Program-made: the position numbers and the translations under genes | In this document: in pieces, positions 11,563-24,174 of the stretch | Numbering within the stretch: position 1 is the first letter of the stretch | Layout: every line of letters begins with the position of its first letter | Notes under the pieces: model-generated | Database searches by the model: none | Told to the model about the DNA's origin: nothing | Seen by the model: only the letters and a program-made list of their open reading frames with translations | Origin: Elgaria multicarinata webbii | Lineage: Eukaryota > Chordata > Lepidosauria > Squamata > Anguidae | Assembly: GCF_023053635.1 (NCBI RefSeq) | Contig: NC_086178.1 | Location: forward strand, 33,531,226-33,595,225 | DNA length: 64,000 bases | Direction of reading: 5' to 3'

Positions 11563-11764
11563 ATGTTTTGTTTTGGTGCAGTGCTTTTTACACATTCACC
11601 CATATTTCTGTGTTATAAAGGAATTAGCTCTCATGTTTTTCTTACATGTGGTTTACAATGCTCCACTCATATCGAAGCAAGTGCAGTTTTTGGCATGACT
11701 GCATTTTCTTGTTACCTATTTTTACCTCTTCCTCTCCCTTGCGTTTCTTCTCTATTTAAATTGT

Positions 11765-11951
11765 TAGAGCAGTACGACAATGGAACCAGTTACCTAGGGA
11801 GGTTGTGGGCTGCCCCACACTAGAGGCATTCAAGAGGCAGCTGGACAACCATCTGTCAGGGATGCTTTAAGGTGGATTCTTGCATTGAGCAGGGGGTTGG
11901 ACTCGATGGCCTTGTAGGCCCCTTTCAACTCTACTATTCTATGATTCTATG
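11765..11951 (+). mobile_element. CR1 LINE 3' end
   Basis: Contains GGTTGGACTCGATGGCCTTG and ends in the CR1 hallmark repeat ATTCTATG (ctattctatgattctatg). 5'-truncated; no open frame. Confidence 0.85.
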
Positions 11952-12699
11952 ACCCCATGGCCTTTTGTATTTGCATATTGTAAAGCACCCTGGTATAGCA
12001 CTGATGCTTCATGGATAAATATTTGGTGTATAAGAATGATGTGGTTCTTTCTGAAGTGATAAATCTGTGTGGTGGAGAATGCAACCCCATTGCCAGTGTT
12101 GAAGTAAGATTCAACTGCCAGTCCAGTCAACAAGCATTTTGTTCCTTTACATGAGGCAGTAAATTGGCTTGAGATGTAAGTCTGAGTGTCTTATTATTTG
12201 TTTCATTTAAAAAAGGTGTTTTGATTGCAAAATCTTATTTCTAGTTTGTGTTCAGTGTAAAAATCCTCCAGCATTGCACAATGTCCATTGGATGAATGGT
12301 TCCTTTGTACTGGGTTAGTGGAGAGGGGAAGGAAAGTAAATATATAGAGACTTATTTCAACAAGCACAGTGTATCAAATGAAGATTCAAAGTCAACCAAG
12401 AACGTTAAAGGGTCATTCACATATAATAATAGAATGTCCACTTTTTGGTTTTGTTTTAAAGGGAAGCCTTTGTCATTCAAGATTCAGGTTATCTATAGAG
12501 AGACATTTGTGTATCTATACCTATATACCCACCTATCTCTTAGGTCTTTTATCTGTCTATATTGTATAGATTTCCCCCTTCCTAGAAAGGTTATTGCTGT
12601 TGGAAGTTAACTGGGAGATTCAGACCACAAAACAGAATGAGCTTGCTGAAGGAATTAAACACTTTACTGAAATAAAAGTTAAAAAGATGAGAGGCAGTA

Positions 12700-13105
12700 G
12701 AAGCTAAATTCAAGAGCAACCCTATGGATCTGAGGTTGGAGAAAGCACTCTGACCTCAGGCCTAGGTTTCCAAGCTCTCTGGCCCCTCCCCTTGCAGCCG
12801 ACATGGAAAGAAGCATGCTGGCTGCCTCTTCAGGCTGGCAAAAGCAACCTTGGAGAGGAGGAAAAGAGAGCATGCCAATGGGTGGGTAGGGGAGTGGGAG
12901 GACGGGCTTCCACGGCTGGCTTACGACTTATCCCCAGGCCTCCCCAGCCTCCTTCCCTCCTGCTCCACAGAACTCCAGCTGGACAAATGAAAAAGCCTGT
13001 CTAGGAAAAATGCAGAGCTGGAGAAGCATGGAGGCGAAGAGCACCTCTGTGCTCCTCTCGCTCTGCACAGGATGCCTATTAGCCTTCGATTTCGGAGGCT
13101 GATGG
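12700..13105 (-). repeat. GC-rich medium repeat, copy of a four-member family
   Basis: Shares ordered blocks with 39648-40098 and 60727-61150 (opposite orientation) and, more weakly, with 1396-1795: a GGAGGCTGATGGG end, an AGCTGGA block and a CTGAGGTTGGA block. No coding content; class unknown, ends suggest a DNA transposon. Confidence 0.5.
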
Positions 13106-13940
13106 GCATTCTGATAGAAACTCTGGAGACTAATGTTTGTCTAGATGAAATGTCTCAACTTTAGAGCAGGACCTACAACTGTGGCATAGCAAGAAGAAGG
13201 AAATTATCTCAAAAATAATTGTAATTAGTTGTACTAATCTGATCCTACCTGGGGGCTGTGTATATAACGCCGCTTTGCCTAATTATTTCCCCCCAAACCT
13301 GCAGCATTGCTGCTGTGAAACTGCATTGATATGGTTATATGGCAAGAGTAAGCGTGGGTTATTCAGCCAGGAAAAATTGCGGTTTCTGCTCATTTTAGGT
13401 CTACCTATCAAATCATTCAATCTCTATTGCACAAGCGGTGGGTCCTGCTTGTGCAATGGAAGTGGTAGGAGGAACTGCTTGTGCAAAGGCTCTGTTACAA
13501 CTACACTGTAATAGTAAAACAGTGGAAGATGAAAGGAATTTATTAAATTAGTAGATGGTTTTACTTTTAATAAAAAACCTGCACAATTTAGTAAAAGGCT
13601 AAATTATACCAACTAATGTAATGCTAATCCTATTATGTACATTCAATTCAGAAATTAATCAGAATGATATCCTTTTTCTTTCTTACTCAGACTTGTTTGT
13701 CCCTTTTAATACTTAAGCTTAATGAATATGACTTTTAGTAATTTTATTTCAGTGAATGTCATGGACCTAATGAGCCAATTAAGAGCAAAGAAATGCCAAA
13801 TTACACAAAGAAAATACACACATTGTTATTTTATAGGAAATGTGTATTAATAATGCTCATAAATGTATTTCAGAAAAGCCCAGATGAATGAACTACAGTA
13901 TAAAGTTCAAGATGTTCTCTCACTCTCTCTCTCTCCCTCC

Positions 13941-13959
13941 GTGTGTGTGTGTGTGTGTA
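13941..13959. repeat. GT microsatellite after a CT-rich tract
   Basis: (GT)n preceded by a CTCTCTCT stretch from about 13919. Confidence 0.85.
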
Positions 13960-14094
13960 TAGCAGTTGAGGCCGGTGGCTCCAATTTCAGTGATGCTGTG
14001 AATCCATTCTGGGTTTCAGTCAGAACCATCCAGAACTCTAAAGGAGCAATCTGTCTCTCCTGGGGCTTAGTTAATGACACTATGAGCTTTAAGC

Positions 14095-14131
14095 TTTTAG
14101 CTCCACCCACCATTGGGCGGTGGAGCTAAAA
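14095..14131. repeat. Short perfect hairpin upstream of CP
   Basis: Arms TTTTAGCTCCACC (14095-14107) and GGTGGAGCTAAAA (14119-14131) are exact reverse complements with an 11-base loop. Confidence 0.8.
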
Positions 14132-14600
14132 ATGGAATCCATCTGTCAGGTTGAAAGAGGTTTGATGCCCCAACTCTACTGTCATGTTGTTAAACTTGGG
14201 TGGATTACCAGCTAGTTAATTGATGATGATGCCCAAGCAAGCAGGCATATAGAACAAATCTTTTGTTAAAAATCCTCTACATACAGTGGTATGGATAAAG
14301 AAAACAACTATCTGTTGAAACTTGACAGCTTTAATATTAATCCATTTCTTACTGAAAGGGAACTGGATCATTGTCTTCTAGTTTGAAAATAAAACCTAAA
14401 TCTCCCATGTTGTGAAATGCAGGAAATTTCAGTTGTACCAAATGCAATTTCACATGGGGGAAAAAAACCCCAAAGCCATTCAGCAGAGCAGGGGCCTTGT
14501 AATCCTTTTGATTGGGAAAGTTTTCCAAACACAGACCTTAAAAGAAAACATTGTGTGTGTCAGGTTATGAGCTGCCCAAGTTACTGGCATCAAAGCCGGC

Positions 14601-14685
14601 TGTTTATTTTAACAAGCATTGTGCAACCTTTCAGTCTATTGAACTGAACAAAGGCAAACAAGGGGGAAAGCCTGACCTTATAAAA
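14601..14685 (+). promoter_or_regulatory. CP: Probable CP core promoter (FOXA-like, C/EBP-like and TATA motifs)
   Basis: Upstream of the CP start codon, in order: TGTTTAT (14601-14607), a FOXA/HNF3-type motif; ATTGTGCAAC (14618-14627), a C/EBP-type half-palindrome; and TATAAAA (14679-14685), 47 bases before the ATG. CP is known as a liver acute-phase gene controlled partly by C/EBP and FOXA factors, so the cluster is plausible. The motifs are seen directly; their use is inferred. Confidence 0.5.
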
Positions 14686-14731
14686 TGAACATGCTTGTGA
14701 AGTAGTCCACTGCACCAATAAGGGCCAGGAA

Positions 14732-14886
14732 ATGAAGCTGTTCATACTAAGCCACTTGCTGGCTTGTTGCTTCTCACAAGTCTATGCAGGAAACAAAGAA
14801 TATTTTATTGGGATTCTAGAAACTGATTGGAATTATGCACCTGGGACAAAGAACATCATTTCTGGGAAGCCCTTTTCAGAAGAAGA
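14732..14886 (+). CDS. CP: CP coding exon 1 (signal peptide)
   Basis: Residues 1-51 plus two bases. It starts [19 protein letters not shown], a signal peptide with likely cleavage after Ala19, then [16 protein letters not shown], which aligns with the start of mature human CP. Donor GTAAGT. Confidence 0.95.
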
Positions 14887-17800
14887 GTAAGTGATACATA
14901 TTTTTCATTAATTTTTCACCCTGCTATGAAGGGGGAGCCTGCCTTTTAAGTTTTTGTTTTTGGAAAGCCATTTTGTGGAATGAACCCCTTGCTAAGGACT
15001 GTGGTGGCAATACAGTCCTTGGCCAGGGGGTTGTTTTCAATCCCCTCCCTGATTTTCCACTTTTTTTATTGGTAGGCAAGGCAATTTACCAAGATTTTAT
15101 ATTGTATAGCAGTATTAAAGGTAAAGGAGCCCTGTTCACCTCTGCATTTTAAAACTAATTTTACTTAGAAAAAAAAGTTGATTCACTGGGAAAGGAGAGC
15201 TTATTTCTGCTGCCTAAATTCACACCTAAAACCAGTCCAGCCATTATTATTATTATTATTATTATTATTTATTTATATAGCACCATCAATGTACATGGGC
15301 CATGTGGTGGCCTATATGGTTTAGGAATAATCAACAAACAGAAAGGATATAAATATAGGTAGCTCAACCTGTTTGGCGGTGTTGAATTTATTTAATTGCT
15401 ATTTCTGCTGAGTGGCAATCCCCACAATGATGAGGGGTAGAGAGAGTTTAAAAAGTGGCACTTGAAAATTCAGGGAAGGACCTGGAACGTTCCTGATATG
15501 GGGGCAGGAGGACCTCATGGGCCCTTCTCTGGCTACAGCCCTAGGCCAGTTTGACATGGAGGAACAGCGCCTGGTTTCTCCTTCTTTTGGCAGTCAGCAG
15601 AGGGAAACAACTGTGGGCTTCCTCTCTAAAGAAGAAGAGGGGCAGCTCTCAAGATACGTATCTCTTCTTTTAGCATGCATGGAGGAGGGTCCTGTACTAC
15701 AACTGCTGGGATCTTGTGCAGACCTCACAGTGTACTACCACAACTTTAATCATGGCTATATGCAACCTGGATAGCCTGCCTATGTGTCTTACTTTGCCCA
15801 TGTGTCTTATGTGACTCCTCAATTTGAAAGACCATTGGAGGCCCATCCTCTATTTGAAGGGCAATCCTGTCCAATTCCATGATAATAAACCTTTAGAACA
15901 GTTGCCCGTCACCAGGGCAGCAGACTGAACAGGCAGGCAAATGGGTTCCCTAGTCATTGTCATCTGTATTATGGCAAGATATACTGCATTTTCTATTTAA
16001 ATTCTAATAATTATTTCTAAATTTGCATCTATACATATACATTAGAACATGCAAATATGAGTCCTCTTCTTTTGGTGATTCATACGTAGTCACCCTACGT
16101 ATCTAAACCCTGATCCCTCAGGCTGATTGTGTGAACCAATGTTTGAACCAATGTGCAGAGCCAATGACTTGAGGATTAGTATTTATTTATTTATTTATTA
16201 CATTTCTATACTGCCCAATAGCCGGAGCTCTCTGGGCGGTTCACAAAAATTAAAAACATTCAAAGTATAAAACAACAGTATAAAACCATAATATAAAATA
16301 CAATATAAAAGCTCAACCAGATAAAAACAGCAGCAATGTTACAATTCTTTTTCACCCATTTTCTTTCTATTGTAGTTTTGTTTTGCTGCTGTCACAGTTT
16401 AGAAACAAATTAAATTTGTTTCTAAACTGGACCTGAAGATCATCTACAGGGGCTCTTCTCCGTGAGCCCCTGCCAAAGGAAGTGAGGCAGGTGGCTACCA
16501 GGAGGAGGGCCTTTCCTGCTGTGGTACCATCCTCCTGCCCAGTTGAGAAAACCAAGTCAAGTGTGTGTCCCTTTGCATGCATTGGGCCGATGACATGTTG
16601 AGACAGCCCCATGATTGTCATGGCGGCCATGAAGTCCTGAGCCACCCCGGATACAGGAGCCTCAGCATGGAAGTTGAGATCCCCAGAACCATCATCCTGG
16701 GGGTCCTCAACACCAGATCCGAGACAACCTCCGTCAGCTCAGGCAGGGAGACTGTGGGGCAGCGGGGTGGACGGTACACCAGCAGAATCCCTAATCTGTC
16801 TCGAGTACCCAACACAAAGTACAAACACTCCAGACCAGCACTCGACTGAACAGGAAGCCTAGAGAGGGAGATTGTATTCCTATAAACCACGGCAACGCCC
16901 CCTTCCCGGCCCTCAAGTTAGTGCTGGTGCTGCACCGAGTACTCAGGAGGGCAAAGCTGGGTGAGAGTAATCCCTCCCAGTTCACCCACCCAGGTCTCCA
17001 TGATACATACCAGGTCAGCCCCCTCATCCAAAATCAAATCATGGATGAGGGAGGTTTTATTTTGGACTGACCTGGCATTCAGCAGCAGCACAACCAAACC
17101 CGAGGGCAAGCTGGTAAGGCTGCCAGGAATCATCTGGTTGGGGGAAAAACCAGAAGAGGGGATAGCTGTAAGAAATCTAGCCCCTCTTCTCCTCATCTGG
17201 CCTGTTATTCCCCCATCGCCATACCTCCCCTTACCCGTGACCACAGCTATGTGAGCACCCCCTTGCCCCCCTGAACTCCCCAGGCACACATTTAAAAATA
17301 CAAATAGTAAAATAAAATAAAAGGAGATAAAACACAACTTGCTGCTGTTAATCTGGTTGTTAACCAAAGGTAGCAGGACTGGTGTCTTCTTTCCTCTGCT
17401 GCTGCTCATTGCGATGCTAAGTGCGACGCCAAGTACTTAGCATCGCAAGTAATCATCTTCCAAGAAGTGAAGTTGAGGTCATGGCTGCTGCATTCCAGAA
17501 AGGTATTGAAAAGGAAAGGCAACACTCTGTGTCCAGAGAATTGCTGAGTGAACAGGAATCAAAAGCAGAACTTTGACAAATGGGAGCTCTGTTCATTCTT
17601 CCTCAAGGCTAACTTCAAGTGGAATGCATCAAAGTGCCCCAGGATAGCAGCACACCAGGCAACACAATGACAATGGGCCTGTTCAGATGACATGCTAAGC
17701 CATGGTTAAGCTGCTAACCCTTTTTCAGCAAATGGTTAGTGAGCGTGTTTAAATCCTGGCCCCCGTCTATACGACAATGGGATTGCCCCTCGTTAAATAT

Positions 17801-20800
17801 AAACCCAAATTTTCGTTGATTTGAATGTAGGTAAAGAGCATCGCACTACAGCAGCAACAGCGATTTATTTCCTGATTTTTTATAGTGAGTTATAAATGCG
17901 CACATGCGCATATACGATGGTACAATGCTATGGAGTAGAGGTGATGGAAGCTCCGCAGATTCATATAACACACAAACCAGGAGCGGGGGGAGGGGGAAGG
18001 AACGAGGTAGCAGAACATGTCTCCTTTTTCTGTCTGCCCATTTCCCTCTCTTTGTTTTTGTGAACAGAGCTTCGCATATGGGGTGGTACAGAAATGCAAT
18101 AAATATATAAATACAGAAATAAATTTGTTTTAAGAAGCTTTCTCTGCGGAGCTCCACAGAGAAACTTCAAACTAAAATCGGTGCAAACGAATGAGGCAGC
18201 CAATTGGTGCGAAATCGGGAAATCGGCCAATCACGTTGTCCTACCCTCAAAGCTCTGCCCACATGTCAAAATCCGATATAACTCCCCCAAAGACACGTAG
18301 CCATAACATGGTGCAAACTCGGATGTGATCTAAAAGTCATGGTAAATCGTGAATGCGAAGATGCACATTATCGGGTTAAAAATCCAGCACTGTGCGTCAT
18401 GTAACCTAAAATGCAAATATGCACATTTGGTTCAGGGTAAACAAGCTGCATAGACAAGCCCATGGTTATGGAATGGTTCACATGACATTCTAAGCCATAA
18501 TGTTTAGCTCAAAATGCTTAACCACCATGGCTTAATATGTTGTCAGAACAGGGTCACTGGCTGCTTTAGCATTCAAAATCAATAACATTGATCCTGGAGT
18601 TAGGCCATCATTTCCGCAACCCAGACATCGTACGCATCAGTCTTATTTTCTGTGCAGAAAACAGGCAGGCAAGAAAGGAAATAAAATCCAAAGAACTTAA
18701 AAATGCAAATGCTGGCTAGCAATAACAATACATGCACAGAGTATGTCTGAAGAAGGAAGTGTAAGGAGCGGCTGAGCAGTGCCAACAAAAGATGTACAAC
18801 AGACCTTCTCTGCCCTTGTAGACCTGCTGTTCTATTAGCTCTCTGCCAAATCACTGAGGCGGAGGGGTCAAATTCCCTTTCGGTGAAAATTCACGGAGAG
18901 CAGTGACGTTCCACTGGGGAAAGGCTTTAGCCTCTGATGCTTGATGTTTCCCTTTTAACCTCAGCTTAAACCCTTGCAGCCCTTGGGAATTTTAGCTCTG
19001 AGGCAGTGTTTTTATGAAAGCTATTATCTTTGCAAGGAAAGAGAAGGAAAAGGACACAATGCTTCTGTCAACAGGAAGCCTTGCAATTAAATGTGAATTA
19101 TTTGGACAGACCCACGAAGAGCCATAACAACATGCACCTCCAATTTAATTTGTGGCTCACACAGCTTCCTGAAAACAAGCTCTTAACCAACCATTTGCAA
19201 CAAGATTGGTCCTCCTTTGAAACTGAACAGCCCTCCGAATCAATCAGAACTTGGAAGCAGTTAACTGTGAGCCAGGTAGCATTGCCAGGTTTTCTGAGAT
19301 CCATTCATTGAGATAAAGCAGAGCCTGAGGGTAAAGGTAGACAGGAGCACAGTCACTCTGCTATCCACACCCTTACTGTTGCCACCACCCCAGGACCTCC
19401 CCAGGACCCCACACCTGAGACTTGGAAGAAACTTCTCAGGTGCTCCAACACACAGAGTTGGATATTACTGGCTGGTGATCCACTGGATTTAGCACTTGAC
19501 GCAAAGAAACTAGGAAAAAGATACAGAAAACCCTTGTTTGGAAAGCCAATACAGCTAAAATAACAACGCTATCTGGCCTAGCTACTTACTGCAAAGTAGG
19601 GTCCTTTTCATCAGAAGCCAGCAACCAAGACACCTCCACCAAGACCAGATGGAAACCAAAGGAAAGAGCTGAACATCTCCCCAGGCTTTATACCATTTCA
19701 AACTCAGCTTCACGCCTCACACAAGGGAAGAGGAGATGAAATGTTCACACTTTGCAGCTGGGGCTACCCCTGCTGCAGGCTGAAGTGGTTTATGGCCTTG
19801 AATTGAGATAAATCCTGGCTGGAGCCATCAGGCTTGAGATATTCCAGGGCCAGCTGTCACAAGGTTGCAATGCCTCTTTGCAGGTCCCTGCCATCTGCTA
19901 TAAAACACTAAAATTCTAGCTAAAAGCAATGCAGTTTCCCTTAACCCTCATTGATTGTGCATGGAAAACGGGCAGACTACCTTACAGATCCCTTTATTCT
20001 TTACACTGAGAACTGTGGGACGAAGCCTAGAAGATCAATGGGCTGGGGCCTTATAAGTCTGGGACAGAGGTTATTAGTCCTAGCAGGGGGTTAACCTTTG
20101 CAGGCTCCATGGTCTGAGTATGGCAATATAACATAGTTCAGAGGGTGAAGCTATTTTACGTGTTGCCAAAGAAGAGGATGAACATTCGCATATACAAATT
20201 TATACGAATGTTTATGGGCAACTTCAAGATTTGTGTTCTCCCCTCCTTATGGTTCTTTGACTTTAAACCAGACTTGGACTGGACTTCTCTTCAAATAGAG
20301 GACACCTTCAAATAGAGGTCTGTCGTCTGCCAGGTCTCAAAATAGAGGATTGTCCTCTATAAAGTAGGAAACCTGGATATCCTAGGACTGCTGCCCATTC
20401 ACTCACTCTATCCCTCTGGCCCAAACTTGCACCAGTATTCAGTGGGGAACACAAGGCCAGTGGTGAATGCTGCTCCATCTCCTCACACTTGGTAACAACA
20501 TGAAGGATTCAGCGTAAATGGGTTATGCTTTCTGCTAGGACCTAGAAGTAGTTAAGGGCAACATCCACTGATCCTGTTCAGACAACACAGTTGCTAAGCC
20601 ATGGTTGTTAAGCATTTTGAGATAAACATGATGGCTTAGGCCCTTTCTACACCTAAGGGCCTTCGGGGATGGAGGCGGGATGATCCCGGATTTACCTGCT
20701 TCCGGGATCATCCCTGGGCATCTAAACGGAAGCGCAACATCCCAGAAGGGAAGAAGGACATCGTGCCCGTCATGCCCGCCATTAAAAAAAAATAAGCCCT

Positions 20801-23800
20801 GACCCACTCCCTGCCTGATGTCCCTGGAATCCCCCCGGCCCAGCTCCTTCCCTCTGCTGACTCCCGCTACTTGCGGGGAGGAGGGAAGAAGCCGGGACGG
20901 GTGCACACACTGCCCGTGGTCCTTGGGATGGTCCTGGGACCATGGGTAAAACCGGGATAAGAGCGGTCCTAGAAATCCTGGGAAAATGGAGGGGTTGTCC
21001 CTGCCTGCTCCCAGGATGCACAGGGACAATCCCAGGACGATCCCGGGAAAACAGGCAGAAGTAGAAAGGGCCGTAGAATGTCGTGTGAACCATTCCTAAC
21101 CATGGTGGCTTCATAAACACGGTTTAAACACACTCACTAACCATTTGCTGCAAAAGGATCAGAGGTTTAACCACAGCTTAGCATGTTGTCTGAGAGAGAG
21201 GGAAGAGAGAGGTCATAGCCTGAGAGAGCTCTATAGAAAAGCCTCTTGCTTAAATAAAATTTAAAAGTTTGTTTATAAAGCAGAATGGCTGATTGTATAA
21301 TTTTTATTTATTTATTAAATTTATATACCATCCCATAGCTGAAGCTCTCTGGGAGGTTTACAAAAGTTAAAAACAGTGAACATTAAAAGTATACAAAATT
21401 GAAAAACATCAAAAATATAAAAACAACAGTATAAAACAGTATCCATTTAAACATGGATACTGTTTAATATTGTATGGTGTACAATATTTATACACCGCTC
21501 CCCATTCAAGAATTTCAGAGTGGTGGACAAATACAATAAAAGAATAAAAACATGTTACAAATACATTTTTAAAAGAAACAAATTGCAAATAAAACCACAG
21601 CTGGTCAGAATGTGCTGGAAGGAATACAAAGTTAGCACCTGCCTGACCTCCAGAGGCAGGGAATTCCATAGGAAAGGGGCCACAACACTGCTGGTGGAAT
21701 CCAATCTGACCGTAGGTCCATCTGGAACCATCCAACAACTTTGAACACTGTTGACCTTTCTCACAAGTTCAGACAGGACAGGCGAAGAGCAGCAACAGCA
21801 AGGGCAACAAGCAGCAGGTGTCCATGGAGCCATTGCAGAAGTAGGCTCATCATCCCAAAACGTTACTCCTCCATTAAAGATCCTGAGAACAAAACTAAAA
21901 GAGTTGAGAACCTGGGGCAGGAGGAAAATAAGCGTGAGCATCTGCCAGTGCTGCCCAATTTCCTATATCAGTGGTGAATTTAAAAATGTGGTGGTGGTGG
22001 TGGTGGTGAGCCACTGGACTGCAGTAACATTACAGGAAAGTGGGGAAGACTGATTAAAAACTATGGCTAAAGAGGGTTTTGGATCCTTTTAGAAAAGGTT
22101 TACTCTGTACCTTTAAGAAGAAATAACTGCTGGCGTTGAGACGCAGGACTGACTGCTGTCTTTCAAGTGTTCTTCTCTTTTGCAGTTATATGTTCTTTGA
22201 CCTCTGAATAGAGCAATTGAACTTTCATTGATTACTTTGTTGCTGGATTTTGTATTTGTTCCATTTTGATTTTAATTACGCTGTATTTTATTATGTATTT
22301 TTCTTTGTAATGTATTAACCTTACTTAATACTAAGAATTAAATATTTATGAATAGTATAGTGTATTTTTAACATCTTGTGCTTTGGGGCTTTCAGGCAAA
22401 GAGCAACACTGAATATTTGTTGTATGGAGAACCTATGCACAGTTGTAATTGTAAACAAGTGTATTTTTTCTTTAAGGACCTAGGCTGACATGATTGTGTG
22501 TTTCAGGCATTCTGGTGTCTTTCTCCAACAAGGCCCAGACCGGATAGGAAGCACTTATAAAAAGGCTGTATACATGCAGTACACGGATAACTCGTACACC
22601 AACACTGTTGAAAAACCGTCTTGGCTGGGCTTCCTAGGCCCCATTCTCAAAGTAGAAGTTGGAGACTCCATTACCATTCACTTGAAAAATTTTGCTTCAA
22701 GACCCTACACTCTCCATCCCCATGGTGTCAAATACACAAAAGAAAATGAAGGTATTTATTTATTTACTTCTTCATTTCTATACTGTCCAATAGCCAAAGT
22801 TCTCTCAGCAGTTCACAAAAATTAAAACCATGAGTAGAGCATAAAATATAATATACAAGCTTAAAACTACAATACAAAACCAGAATAAAACCTAGCAGCA
22901 ATGCAGTGACTTAAAATACAGATTTAAACAGCAGGTAAAAGACTGAGGGGTGTGTGTGTGACTTCATGGCACCGGGTTAGCGCAGTTTCCCTCCAAAACC
23001 TCACTGCTTCCCTCTCCCGAGTTGGTGTCAGGTAATGTCAATGCCAAGGAGGGAGTGCAGAGCTTCTGGGCGGCCATTTGGGGACCGGAGCTGCCCCCGT
23101 CAATTCCTGGTGGAAGGAAACCAATCACAGGTCACCTTCCACCAGGCACTGCCTGGCCACGCCTTCACTGTGACTCCAGAGTGGGGTGAGGGGCTGTCTT
23201 GACATCATCTTGCACATCCTCGCCTTGCTCCAGAGAAAAAAGCCAGGGTAAGTCCCTGACGTTTTTTCTCCACAGCTTCGGTGGAAAGCCCCAGGGTGTG
23301 TGCATGCGTGATTGCGGTGGTGTTGTATAATCAATGCCGTGCCACCATGCATCCACCCTGGAGGTTTCTGAGCATTTAGACAGCCTCTAGCAGAGTAAAT
23401 TGCTAAAATACTGGAAAAATAAAAAGGTCTTCACCTGGCACCGGAAATAGTACAACATGGGTGCAAAGCAAACCTCTCTAGGGAGCTCATTCCACATGAA
23501 GGTAGAATTCATCTGATGCTCTTCTAACAAGACCTCAGAAAGTCCAACTGAATTAACTAATTCCTGTTAGAATGACATCAGTGGTGTGTAGACAGTAGAC
23601 ACCCTAATTTCTGTGAAGAACGTCTCAAGTTTCAAGGTAGTCAACAGGTAACTGAAATCGATTGGACATGTAAATCAATTGGACTCGCCTGACAAATTCC
23701 AGTGCAAATGGATGGACCCTGAGATGTTCAGATGAAAGAATGCATGAGATGGGGAGAGCAGGGTTAAGGTGGCAGAACCCCTGTCCTGGACCTATGTGTG

Positions 23801-24130
23801 TAGATTTAAAGGTCTGAAGAGAGCCCCTGCGTGTAACTGTGTGGGATTCTGTCTTTGTGATCAAGAGGCCTGTTTTTCAGAGTTCCAGATTGCATTCCCC
23901 TTTCCCCTGACCACTGATCGTTTTGTGGTTTCCTGTCCTTTGTGCAGTTTATCCTAAAAGGTTGAAAAGGTTAGTTACTGGAAGCAAGTGCTGTAAGATA
24001 AAATATGCTGGGTTTTTTTTGGGGGGGGGGCATTTTGGCCTCACTCATGTTTGCCTTCAGCTCTGCCCACAAGAGCCTTTCTGAAATTTATTTCTGCCAT
24101 CAGGCTGGAAGTTTAGTTGTTTGTAGAATT

Positions 24131-24174
<44 letters not shown>

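Larger units (their letters stand above)
11496..14600. other. Intergenic region between TM4SF18 and CP
   Basis: It holds the TM4SF18 3' UTR, a CR1 3' end (11765-11951), a GC-rich medium repeat copy (12700-13105), a GT microsatellite and a short perfect hairpin at 14095-14131. No conserved exon was seen. Confidence 0.6.
14887..22506. other. CP intron 1
   Basis: 7.6 kb with no recognised host exon. It holds a TTA microsatellite with a LINE 3' end, an internally deleted LINE on the minus strand, two nested MITE complexes and LINE 3' sequence near 21300-21800. Several open frames here belong to those elements. Confidence 0.7.

Noticed and set aside
11381-11698. 105-codon plus-strand frame after TM4SF18 exon 4
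   Set aside because: It covers the true last exon in another frame and shows no family similarity.
16918-17409. 163-codon minus-strand open frame with [18 protein letters not shown]
   Set aside because: This is the N-terminal part of a decayed L2-like LINE ORF2, not a host gene.
21409-21941. Minus-strand frames near the end of CP intron 1
   Set aside because: The segment [12 protein letters not shown] marks the C-terminus of a LINE ORF2; the rest is low-complexity.
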